From positions 62,001 to 126,000 of the forward strand of contig JAEUOU010000029.1 of assembly GCA_016790575.1 (NCBI GenBank): DNA of 64,000 bases. The letters are read 5' to 3'. Origin of the DNA: Burkholderiaceae bacterium. GTDB taxonomy: Bacteria; Pseudomonadota; Gammaproteobacteria; Burkholderiales; Burkholderiaceae_C. The notes below the pieces were generated by a model. That model was not told the DNA's origin. It made no database searches and was given only the letters and a program-made list of their open reading frames with translations. A program made the position numbers and the translations under genes. Of the stretch, positions 53,833-62,400 are shown one piece after another. Every line of letters begins with the position of its first letter. The stretch's first letter is position 1.

Positions 53833-56800
53833 TCAGGTCGCCCCCGCCCGCGCCCGGTTCAGCGCCAGCAGGCGGCGAAGGATTTCGTCGTCGGGCATCG
53901 CGGGGGTGTAGTCGGCCCAGCCGTAGGCGGCGGCCACGGCGGCGTCGAGCTGCTCGTGCGCCATGGCCAGCCAGGCCGGGCGCTGGTTGTAGAGGTTGGT
54001 GAGGGTGCGCTTTTTCAGCGCCTGCAGGTCGGCCTCGCTCAGGCCGGGTTTGGGCTCGATGCGGTCGGGGTAGGGGCTGGTGTCCAGGCCCAGCGGCACC
54101 ACCTCGGGCACGCGCTGGGTCCACTCGGGCGGGTTGAGCCAAGCCTCGCGCAGGGTGTCCAGACGCCGCGCCGCCTGCGCAATCGCCGCCGCCGCGGCGC
54201 GAATCGATCCTGGTTTGATAGCGGGAGATGACCCATCGGCGATGGGAAGGAGCACATTTTGATCAGAAACGGCGTCCGGCAGCCCCGCCGGGATCACCGC
54301 GCCGCCTTCCAGCAACTCGGTGCGCTGGTGCGCGGTGTCCCGGGGCGTCAGGCCGGCGGGGAAGGGGAAGGTTTCGAAGCAGGTGGTGGGGGTGTAGCGC
54401 GGCCGGTCTTCCAGCGAGGTGCCCATGCGCAGCGACCAGAGTTCGTGGAAGCGGCTGTGCAGGATGCCGAAGGTGGTGTCGTCGGCGCGGGCGATGACGC
54501 TGAGATTCTTGTCCGCAACCGTAGAAGCTGGCAGCCACGCCATGATCCGATGCTTCGATACTTCCGGCGTAACGATGAACCGCGGCAAGCCCAGGATCGC
54601 AGCTCGCATGACCGGCCGCGACCACTGGAAAAGCCAGTAACACTCGTTGGTTCGCGCCTCCCGCTTGCCTACTCGAGTTGGTTTGACATGCTCGGTAACG
54701 TAGGTGAACGGAATCTCAAACAGTGCTGCCTCGACCATCGGCATATCGGCACCGAAGTCCACGATCCACATATCGCGGTTTCCGCGTGTCACATCGAGTC
54801 CGTTGAACCATGGACGCACCACCAGACTGTTCGATTGGCCATGAGGGTTGGGTAGCTCCAACCATTTGCGCGCCAACTCTCCCGGTATTTCGAATGGCCC
54901 GGTCTTTTGAATTCCTACAAAGGCGGCCCCGGCGTTCGCGAGCAAACGACCAGCCGCTGTCAAATCCGCCACGACTCCACCTGCCGTCAAATCGGCATGA
55001 ATCGAAGCGACCGCCCGGTCATCCAGCGCCGCATCCTGCGAAGCGTTGCCAAACGCCACCAGCGACACCCGCACCGCCGCGCCCTCGTTCACCCAGGCCT
55101 CGTCGCTCCAGGCCTCAAAAATCCGCGTGGTCCGGCAGATCGCATCCAGCACCACGCGGTTCTTGCCGCCCCGGATCGAGTTGGTCGCGACCAGCCCAGC
55201 CGCGCCCAAAGCACCCGTTTCGATCTGGGCCCGCGCCTTCTCGAACCAGTAGCAGACCAGGTCGGCGCCGCCGGGCACGCGGCCCTCAAAGGTCTTGCGC
55301 AGGGCCTCGGTGTAGGTGCCGCCGAGTTCGGCGCGCATTTTCTTGTCGCCCAGAAACGGCGGGTTGCCGATCACGACGTCCGCCTGGGGCCAGGGTGCTT
55401 CCGATGGTCCGCTGGAAATGGGGTCAGAGCCCGAGTTTTGCTGCGCAAAATCGGGATCCGACCCCATTTCCTGCTCCGTCCGTGCCTGGCCATCCGGGCC
55501 CGGCTCCGCAGGCGCCGGAAACGCCAGCAGCGCATCGCGGCACTCGATGTGGTCCAGCGGCTCCAGCACCGGGTTGGTCTTGAAGGGGTAGCCGTGGGCC
55601 AGGCGCCATTGCAGCTCGCCGATCCAGACCGTCACCCGCGCCAGTTCGGCGGCGTACTCGTTGAGCTCGATGCCCAGCACGTTGTGCGGGCCGGTGACGA
55701 GGTCGGCCTCGCGGTCCAGGCCCAGGGCGGCCGCGTCGAGGTGGCTGCGGTGCTCGATGTCCTTGAGCGCCTTCAGCCCCATGAACAAAAAGTTGCCGCT
55801 GCCGCAGGCCGGGTCGAGCACGCGGTAGGCCTTCAGGCGCTCCAGCCAGCGCACGAAGCGCTCGCGCGCGGCGCGGTGCTGCTTGTCGCCCTTGCGGGTG
55901 CTTTTGGCCAGCAGCCCGGCCATGGCTTGCGCCTCCTGTTGCCAGTCGGCCCGCAGCGGGCGCTCGACGACGGGCTCGATCAGCCGCTGGATGGTGGCCG
56001 GGTCGGTGTAGTGGGCGCCGAGCTGGCTGCGTTTGGCCGGGTCCAGCCCGCGTTCAAACAGGGTGCCGAAGATGGAGACGTCGATGGCGCTCCAGTTCAG
56101 GCCGGCGGCGTTGCGCAGCTCGGTGATGTCGAGGATTTCCAGTTTCGGCACCTCGACGCGCTTGAACAGCCCGCCGTTGAACCAAGGGATGTCGTCGGGG
56201 CCGTACAGGCCGCCGTCGCGCATGGTGGTGAACAGGCTGCCCAGCCCGGCGGTGAGCCGCTCGCTGGTGAGCTGTCGGTTGCCCACCAGGCGCTCGAACA
56301 TCCGCCCGGGCAGCAGGCCCACGTCTTCAGCGAAGAAGCAGAACAGGCACTGCGTGAGGAAGTGCGCCACCGTGTCGGGGTGGTGGCCGCGCCCGCGCAG
56401 CTGCTCGGCCAGCGTGGCGAAGCTGCGCGCGGCGGCTTCGGTGATGTCGCGGCTGGTCTTGCGCGGGCGAAAGCTGTTCGGGTCGGTCCACACCCGGCGC
56501 AGCAGGGCGCGCTTCTCGGGCTGGTCCAGCTCGCCGATGCGCACCTCGTGCGTTTCGCTGGGGTGCCCGGTGAAGCGGGTGTGGATGCGGGTGGTGAGCC
56601 GGTCGGACACCACCAGCAGCGGCGGGTTGTTCAGCGCCAGACTGTAGGTGAGCAGCTGCTGCAGCGCGGCGTCCAGATTTTTGCCCGGCGCCTTGTTCTC
56701 CCAGGCGAACACACCGGGCAGGCAGACGTCGGCGTAGCCGGTGCGCCCGCCGATGATCCGGCTCTTTTCCTCGAACCGGTAACCCTCGGCGCTGCCGGGT

Positions 56801-56931
56801 TTGGGCACGTCCAGCAGCTCGCACAGGTCCAGAAAGTGGCTTTGTGCGCCTTGCTCTTCGTTGAGGAAGTAGGCCGGGCCCGGGGTGCCGTCCGGGGCGC
56901 CCCATTTGGCGATGAATTCCTGTGGCGTCAT
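53833..56931 (-). CDS. MmeI-like single-chain restriction-modification enzyme (type IIL)
   Basis: Product of 1032 residues from the ATG at 56931. N-terminal nuclease: Asp68 followed by Glu78 and Lys80 (ADVCLPGVFAWENKA), the same D-X9-E-X-K spacing as MmeI. A helical spacer leads to an adenine-methyltransferase domain with LDPACGSGNFLFMGL (SAM, near residue 373) and DVVIGNPPFLGDKKM (catalytic, near 520). A target-recognition region (about 640-900) and a C-terminal EILRRLLALNRARA helix follow. One chain should cut and methylate; no separate nuclease or helicase lies nearby. Two repeat-derived segments sit inside it: residues 487-506 and near 890-906. Intact motifs argue for activity, but this is untested. 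Confidence 0.88.
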   Translation of the reverse strand: MTPQEFIAKWGAPDGTPGPAYFLNEEQGAQSHFLDLCELLDVPKPGSAEGYRFEEKSRIIGGRTGYADVCLPGVFAWENKAPGKNLDAALQQLLTYSLALNNPPLLVVSDRLTTRIHTRFTGHPSETHEVRIGELDQPEKRALLRRVWTDPNSFRPRKTSRDITEAAARSFATLAEQLRGRGHHPDTVAHFLTQCLFCFFAEDVGLLPGRMFERLVGNRQLTSERLTAGLGSLFTTMRDGGLYGPDDIPWFNGGLFKRVEVPKLEILDITELRNAAGLNWSAIDVSIFGTLFERGLDPAKRSQLGAHYTDPATIQRLIEPVVERPLRADWQQEAQAMAGLLAKSTRKGDKQHRAARERFVRWLERLKAYRVLDPACGSGNFLFMGLKALKDIEHRSHLDAAALGLDREADLVTGPHNVLGIELNEYAAELARVTVWIGELQWRLAHGYPFKTNPVLEPLDHIECRDALLAFPAPAEPGPDGQARTEQEMGSDPDFAQQNSGSDPISSGPSEAPWPQADVVIGNPPFLGDKKMRAELGGTYTEALRKTFEGRVPGGADLVCYWFEKARAQIETGALGAAGLVATNSIRGGKNRVVLDAICRTTRIFEAWSDEAWVNEGAAVRVSLVAFGNASQDAALDDRAVASIHADLTAGGVVADLTAAGRLLANAGAAFVGIQKTGPFEIPGELARKWLELPNPHGQSNSLVVRPWFNGLDVTRGNRDMWIVDFGADMPMVEAALFEIPFTYVTEHVKPTRVGKREARTNECYWLFQWSRPVMRAAILGLPRFIVTPEVSKHRIMAWLPASTVADKNLSVIARADDTTFGILHSRFHELWSLRMGTSLEDRPRYTPTTCFETFPFPAGLTPRDTAHQRTELLEGGAVIPAGLPDAVSDQNVLLPIADGSSPAIKPGSIRAAAAAIAQAARRLDTLREAWLNPPEWTQRVPEVVPLGLDTSPYPDRIEPKPGLSEADLQALKKRTLTNLYNQRPAWLAMAHEQLDAAVAAAYGWADYTPAMPDDEILRRLLALNRARAGAT
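54212..54267 (+). repeat. Diverged dispersed-element copy inside the MmeI-like gene
   Basis: It reads TTTGATAGCGGGAGATGACC, then CATCGGCGATGGGAAGG and CATTTTGATC, resembling the element at 48686-48746 without a clear T tract. In frame, it encodes part of LPIADGSSPAIKPGS on the minus strand. Weakest member of the set. Confidence 0.4.
55414..55471. repeat. 58-bp palindromic element inside the MmeI-like gene
   Basis: Long imperfect inverted repeat: GGAAATGGGGTCAGAGCCCG on the left faces GGAAATGGGGTCGGATCCCG on the other strand, meeting around GCTGCGC. In frame on the minus strand it encodes EMGSDPDFAQQNSGSDPISS, between the SAM motif and the NPPF motif. The GGGGTCAGAGCC arm resembles REP-type palindromes common in proteobacteria. 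Confidence 0.85.
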
Positions 56932-57180
56932 GCGGGCGGATGCCTCCGGGACAAACGGGTGGCTGGGCTCGGGTGCCGGCGCGGCCAGGCGGCCGCGCCG
57001 GCGGTGGGTGGCGTCTCCGGCACGGGTCACTGCCAAGGCGCCGGCGACTGGTCGAGTGTACAAAGCGGCCCGGCGAACGCAGGTAGGCGGCGTGGCGCGC
57101 GCCGCCTGACACCCACACGACTGACGGGGCCGGCGCCGCCCGGGCACACTGCGGCGCTTTACTGCTCTACAAGGCCCGCC

Positions 57181-58347
57181 ATGTCCAAACCCTTTGATCT
57201 TGTTGTCCACGGCGCCACCGGTTTCACCGGCCGGCTGGTGGTGGAATATCTGCTGCAGCGCTACCCGGCCGGCAGCGGCCTGCGCTGGGCCATGGGCGGG
57301 CGCAGCGCCGACAAGCTGGCCGCCGTGCGTGACGAGGTGGGCGCACCGGCCGACACGCCACTGGTGGTGACCGACAGCGCCGCCCCGGCCAGCCTGGCGG
57401 CGCTGATGGCCCAGACCCGGCTGGTGCTGACCACCGTGGGCCCCTACCAGCTGTATGGCAACGAGCTGGTCGCCGCCTGCGCGGCCAGCGGCGTGGACTA
57501 TGTGGACCTGTGTGGCGAGCCGGCCTGGATGCGCGCCATGATCGACGCGCACGAAGCCCAGGCCCGGGCCTGCGGAGCGCGCATCGTGTTCTCCTGCGGC
57601 TTCGACTCGATTCCGTTCGATCTGGGTGTGCTGGTGCTGCAAAACGAGATGAAAGCGCGCCACGGCCACCCGGCCAGCCGGGTGCGCGGACGGGTGCGCA
57701 AGATGAAAGGCACTTTCTCGGGCGGCACCGCCGCCAGCCTGAAGGCGACGATGGCCGCCGCCGCCACGAAACCCGGCGTGCTGGACCTGCTGCGCAACCC
57801 GTTCGCGCTGACGCCCGGGTTCGAAGGGCCGCGCCAGCCCTCGGGCGCCAAGCCCATGCTGGACGAGGCGCTGGGCCTGTGGGTGGCACCGTTTGTGATG
57901 GCGGCCATCAACACCCGCAACGTGCACCGCTCCAACTTCCTGCTCGGCCATGCCTGGGGCGCCGACCTGGTCTACGACGAGATGCTCATCACCGGCGCGG
58001 GCGAAAAAGGCGAGGCATTCGCCCACGCCGTGGCGGCCGACAAGTCGCTGGGTGCCGAGGGCGGCCCGAAACCCGGCGAAGGGCCCTCACGCGCCGAGCG
58101 CGAGGCCGGCCACTACGACGTGCTGTTCCTGGGCGAAGACACCGCCGGCCACCAGGTGCGCGTGGGCGTCACCGGCGACCGCGACCCCGGCTATGGCTCG
58201 ACCTCGAAGATGATCGCCGAGGCCGCCATCTGCCTGCTCGAATCGGCCACGCCCGGCGGCATCTGGACGCCCGCGTCGGCATTGGGCACCGCGCTGGTGG
58301 CCCGTTTGCAGGAGCACGCCGGGCTGCGGTTTACAGTGGAGGCATGA
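57181..58347 (+). CDS. Saccharopine-dehydrogenase-like oxidoreductase (trans-acting enoyl reductase family)
   Basis: Product of 388 residues. N-terminal Rossmann fold FDLVVHGATGFTGRLVVEYL and WAMGGRSADKL, then TRLVLTTVGPYQLYGNELV, VDYVDLCGEPAWM and FSCGFDSIPFDLGVLVLQNE. This matches the saccharopine-dehydrogenase/Rv2449c group, whose mycobacterial members reduce lipid intermediates in trans; in proteobacteria the substrate is unknown. The ATG at 57181 is divergent from the MmeI-like gene (about 250-bp gap with no clear feature). The stop overlaps the next start (ATGA). Confidence 0.88.
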   Translation: MSKPFDLVVHGATGFTGRLVVEYLLQRYPAGSGLRWAMGGRSADKLAAVRDEVGAPADTPLVVTDSAAPASLAALMAQTRLVLTTVGPYQLYGNELVAACAASGVDYVDLCGEPAWMRAMIDAHEAQARACGARIVFSCGFDSIPFDLGVLVLQNEMKARHGHPASRVRGRVRKMKGTFSGGTAASLKATMAAAATKPGVLDLLRNPFALTPGFEGPRQPSGAKPMLDEALGLWVAPFVMAAINTRNVHRSNFLLGHAWGADLVYDEMLITGAGEKGEAFAHAVAADKSLGAEGGPKPGEGPSRAEREAGHYDVLFLGEDTAGHQVRVGVTGDRDPGYGSTSKMIAEAAICLLESATPGGIWTPASALGTALVARLQEHAGLRFTVEA

Positions 58348-59249
58348 GCTCACACGTCCTGCAGCGCCACCCCGGGGGCCGGATCGGCCGCGTCGTTGCT
58401 ATTTTTTTTGTAGCAACAACGCACCTTTTTGCGCTGGGTATGCCCCAGAAAGACCCCAAACCGGCGCTACCGGACCCGGTGGCCGCCCAGTGCCACGATC
58501 TGGTGCGCCGTTTGCCCAATGTGAACGCCGCCTTGTGCCGCGACGCCGCGCTGACGCCGGGCCCGGCGCGCTCGGTCCAGGGCCGGGCATTGCTGGTGCG
58601 CGATCTGCCGACGCCGGACGCGCGGCTACGCGTGCTGGTGGTGGGCGGCATTCACGGCGATGAGCTGTCGTCGAGTTCGGTCGCGCTGCACTGGTTGCGT
58701 CTGGCCGAGAGCGGCGGCTTCGCGCTGCCGCAGGCGGTGCACTGGCGCTTCATTCCGGCGCTGAACCCCGATGGACTGATCCGCCAGCCGCCGCGCCGGG
58801 TCAATGCCAACGGCGTGGACCTGAACCGCAACTTCCCTACCCCCCGCTGGGAACGCGAGGCGCCGCAGTACTGGGAGCGCCGTACCGGCAAGGACCCGCG
58901 CCGCTGGCCCGGCCCGAAACCCTTGTCGGAACCGGAAAGCCGCTACCTGCACGAGGAAATGACCCGGTTTGCGCCGCACCTGATCGTTAGCATTCACGCG
59001 CCGTTCGGGGTGCTGGACTTTGACGGCCCGATGGCGCCACCGCAGCGCCTGGGCCGGCTGTATCTGGACCAGGTGGGCATCTACCCGGGCAGTCTGGGCA
59101 ACTTCGGCGGGGTACACAAGGGCATCCCGGTGGTCACGGTGGAACTGCCCCATGCCCAGCGCACGCCGCTGGACGCCGAAATGCGCCAGATGTGGGTGGA
59201 CTTGCTGCGCTGGATGAGCGAGCGGCTCATGACACCGTCAGCCCGCTGA
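58344..59249 (+). CDS. M14-family zinc carboxypeptidase (MpaA-like)
   Basis: Product of 301 residues from the ATG at 58344, 4-bp overlap with the preceding gene and a GGAGG site. Zinc ligands: GGIHGDE (His, Glu) and VSIHAPFG (His); ALNPDGL, ANGVDLNRNFPT and catalytic Glu in VTVELPHAQR complete the site. MpaA-type enzymes split gamma-D-Glu-diaminopimelate in murein peptides. Residues 17-32 (VVAIFFVATTHLFALG) form a signal-like hydrophobic segment that is encoded by a dispersed repeat. A second ATG at 58440, right after the repeat core, would give a 269-residue cytoplasmic form as in E. coli MpaA. Confidence 0.88.
   Translation: MSSHVLQRHPGGRIGRVVAIFFVATTHLFALGMPQKDPKPALPDPVAAQCHDLVRRLPNVNAALCRDAALTPGPARSVQGRALLVRDLPTPDARLRVLVVGGIHGDELSSSSVALHWLRLAESGGFALPQAVHWRFIPALNPDGLIRQPPRRVNANGVDLNRNFPTPRWEREAPQYWERRTGKDPRRWPGPKPLSEPESRYLHEEMTRFAPHLIVSIHAPFGVLDFDGPMAPPQRLGRLYLDQVGIYPGSLGNFGGVHKGIPVVTVELPHAQRTPLDAEMRQMWVDLLRWMSERLMTPSAR
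58391..58449 (+). repeat. Dispersed element copy at the start of the M14 peptidase gene
   Basis: Hairpin GTTGCTA...TAGCAAC with a T-rich loop, then CACCTTTTTGCGCTGGGTAT and GCCCCAG. It is translated in frame as VVAIFFVATTHLFALGM near the N-terminus if the upstream ATG is used. Confidence 0.88.
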
Positions 59250-59250
59250 A

Positions 59251-59297
59251 AAAAGCGCTTTTCCGACGGGGCAGGGCACGCCGTCCCCCTGCCCTGC
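59251..59297 (+). terminator. Hairpins after the M14 peptidase gene
   Basis: A 12-bp palindrome AAAAGCGCTTTT (59251-59262) lies just past the stop, followed by stem GCAGGGCA (59271-59278) / TGCCCTGC (59290-59297). The stem has no T run. Possible transcript end in the 219-bp gap before the surface-protein gene. Confidence 0.4.
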
Positions 59298-59468
59298 GCG
59301 AACACCGGCGCCACACCATCGGCCAGAACGGCAAAAGTTCACGTTTGGTTGCACTTCGCGTTCGTTCACCGCAACAGGCGCGGTGCAATCTGGATAGCAT
59401 CGCGCGAGCACAAACCGCCGCCGCCTGGGCCGGTGCGGCCGCTTGCCCGCCCATCCGACAAGGACATC

Positions 59469-62400
59469 ATGAACGCTTTTGCCCGACTGCTGCGCTGGCT
59501 GGCTCTGGCCTGGCTGCTGATGGCTTCGTGGTCGGCCCACGCGGTGATCGATACCAACAAGTCCTACAACCCGATCAACCGCAATGTCGGCCAGACCGCC
59601 ACGCTGATCATTTCGATTTTCAACAGCGACCCGGTCAACTCGGCCACCGCCGCCAGCTTCACCGACACCATGCCGGCAGGCATGTCAGTCAGCGCCGTGT
59701 TGTCCAACTCCTGCGGCGGCACGGCCACCGCCACCGGAACCCAGCTGACGCTGACCGGTGGCACCGTGCCCAATGCCAGCGGCTCGGTCAGTGGCGCCTG
59801 TTCGGTGGCGGCGGTGGTGACCGCGCTGTCGCCGGGAACCCATGTCAACACCCTGGTGCGCACCGACGTGACGGCCAACGCGCCCGGGCCGATCAACGCC
59901 GAAGCGGACGCGCTCGCCACCATGACGGTCAACCCGCTGGCGCGGCCGACCGGCACCAAGGCGGTGGCGGTGGACACCGACCTGCACGGCGGCGGCACCC
60001 GGGCTTTTGTCATCACCCTGTCCAACAGCAACGCGATCGCACTGACCAATGTGGGCTTCACCGACACCTTGCCGGCGTCGCTGCGTATTGGCACCGGCGG
60101 CCTGGTGACCAACAGCTGCGGCGGTTCGGTGCTGGACCTCGGCGGCGGCGCGCTCGACGATGGTGACACCGGCCTGCGGCTGACCGGCGGCACCATTCCG
60201 GTCAGTGGCAGCTGCTCGATCAGTTTCGTCTTTCGGCCAGCCAACAACGGCGCGATCAGCAACGGCGGCGGCGGCGCCAACACCAACAGCATTCCCGCCG
60301 GGGGAGTGAGCACGGCGGAAGGCGTGACCAACAGCGCCGCCATCAGCGGCACCGTCAACCTGCGCACCGGCGGTGCGGTGGGCAAGGGGTTTTCGCCCTC
60401 CACCATCACCGAGGGCGGCCTTTCGACCCTGACGCTGACCCTGACCAACCGCAACCTCTTTACCGCGACCGCCGTGGACTTCACCGACGCCATGCCGGCC
60501 GGTGTCACGGTGCAAAACCTGCTGAGCAACAGTTGCGGCGGCAGCCTCAACAGCTTTCCGTCCGGTACCGTGACCTTGACCGGGGGAACGATTCCCGCTG
60601 TCACCGACCCCAATTCCAGCGGCTCGGCCAGTTGCGCCATTGTGGTGCAGGTGACCGCGCCCACGGCGGGCAACTATCCCAACACCATTGCCGCCGGCAG
60701 CTTCGGTGCCTTCCCGCTCAGCCACGGAGCAGCCTCGGCCACGCTGCGGGTCATACCGCCCTCGCCGGTGTCGGTGAGCAAGGCTTTCGCACCGGCCACG
60801 GTGGTGCACACCGGCACCAGCCTGTTGACCATCACCCTCAACAATGCCGGCGGGGTGCCAGCGGCCATCACCAGTTTCACTGACAACCTGCTGACCATGG
60901 GCAACCTGGCGGTGCGGATCGCCGCCACACCGACCCCCACCACCAACTGCGGCGGTACGCTCACGGCGACGGCGGGTACCACCACCATCAGTCTGACCGG
61001 TGGCACCATTCCGGCCTCCGGCAACTGCCAGATCACCGTGCCCGTCCAGGCGGAACCGAACGGCCTGGGCGGCAACCGCACCAATACGCTGCCTCCGGAC
61101 AGCCTGGTGACCTCGTTGGGCAACAATGAAAACACCGCGACCGCGGCGCTGACCATCAACGCGGCCCTGACGGCGGCCAAGGCGTTTTCGCCGGCAACGA
61201 TCACGCCGTCGGGCACGTCGCGGCTGACGGTCACCATCAACCACGCCAACGGCGCGCCGCCTTTTACCAACCTGTCGTTCATCGACAACCTGCCCGCCGG
61301 GCACACGGTCGCGGCGCCGCCCGATGTCTTCAGCACCTGCGGCGGCACGGTGACCGCCAACGCCGGCTCGGCCACCTTCAACCTGGGCGGGGGTTTCCTG
61401 CCGGCCGGCACCAGCAGCTGTGTGGTGGCCGTGACGATTCAGGCGCCGGCGGGCACCGGTGCCGCCACCAACACCATCATTTCCGGCAGTGTCACAACGG
61501 CCGAAGGGGTGCGCAGCCGGGCCGCGGCGTCGGCGACGCTGACGCGCGTTTCCAGCGGCGCACCGGTCACGCTCAACAAATCCTTCCTGCCGACCAGCAT
61601 CAACGGGGGAGCCACATCGACCTTGCAGATCACCATCGCCAACAACAATCCGGGCGCGCTGGCCCTCAGCGGTGTGGCACTGACCGACGTGATGCCGACC
61701 GGCATGGCGCTGGCCGCCACCCCCAACCCGAGTTTCACCGGCGCCGGGTGCACCAGCGCCACCTTTGTCGCGGTGCCGCTGGCCGGCTCGGTGAGTTTTT
61801 CCGGGGCCAGCATCGCGGCGAACTCGGTCTGCAATGTCACCGTGGTGGTCACCGGCCTGCAGGATGGCAACCTGACCAACAACATCCCCGTCAGTCAGCT
61901 GACCAGCGCCCAGGGTGTCACCAATGACAACGCGCCCTCGGCAACCCTGACGGTGCTGCGCAACGTCGGCATCAGCAAATACTTCCAGCCGGACACCATC
62001 GTGCAGGGCGGCACGGCGACGCTGGTGATTGCGGTGCTCAACACCAACGACGTGGCGCGTACCGGCACCCCGACCAATACCTTCACCGACAACCTGCCCG
62101 CCGGTGTGACGCTGGCCTCCGGCGTGTCGACCAACAGCTGCGCGGCCAGCAGCCTGACCGACGGCGCCGGCGGCGCGCTGAACGCCGGGGACACCAGCGT
62201 GCGCCTGAACGGCGGCAACTTTCCCGCAGGCAGTGTCTGTACCCTGTCGGTGGTGGTGACCAGTGTCACCGCCGGCACGGTGGACAACGTCATCCCGCCC
62301 GGCTCGGTGACCACCCTGGAGGGCAGCACCAACCCCGATCCGGCCACCGCCCGGTTGCGCGTGCTGGCACCACCGACGATTGCGAAGTCCTTCAACCCGA

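Noticed and set aside
54907-57180. Long plus-strand extension upstream of the saccharopine-dehydrogenase-like gene
   Set aside because: It is antisense to the MmeI-like gene, and the recognisable Rossmann N-terminus begins at the ATG at 57181.
53833-58026. Longer 1397-codon version of the MmeI-like gene
   Set aside because: Upstream of 56931 the frame is antisense to the saccharopine-dehydrogenase-like gene; MTPQEFIAKWG and the D68/E78/K80 spacing support the ATG at 56931.
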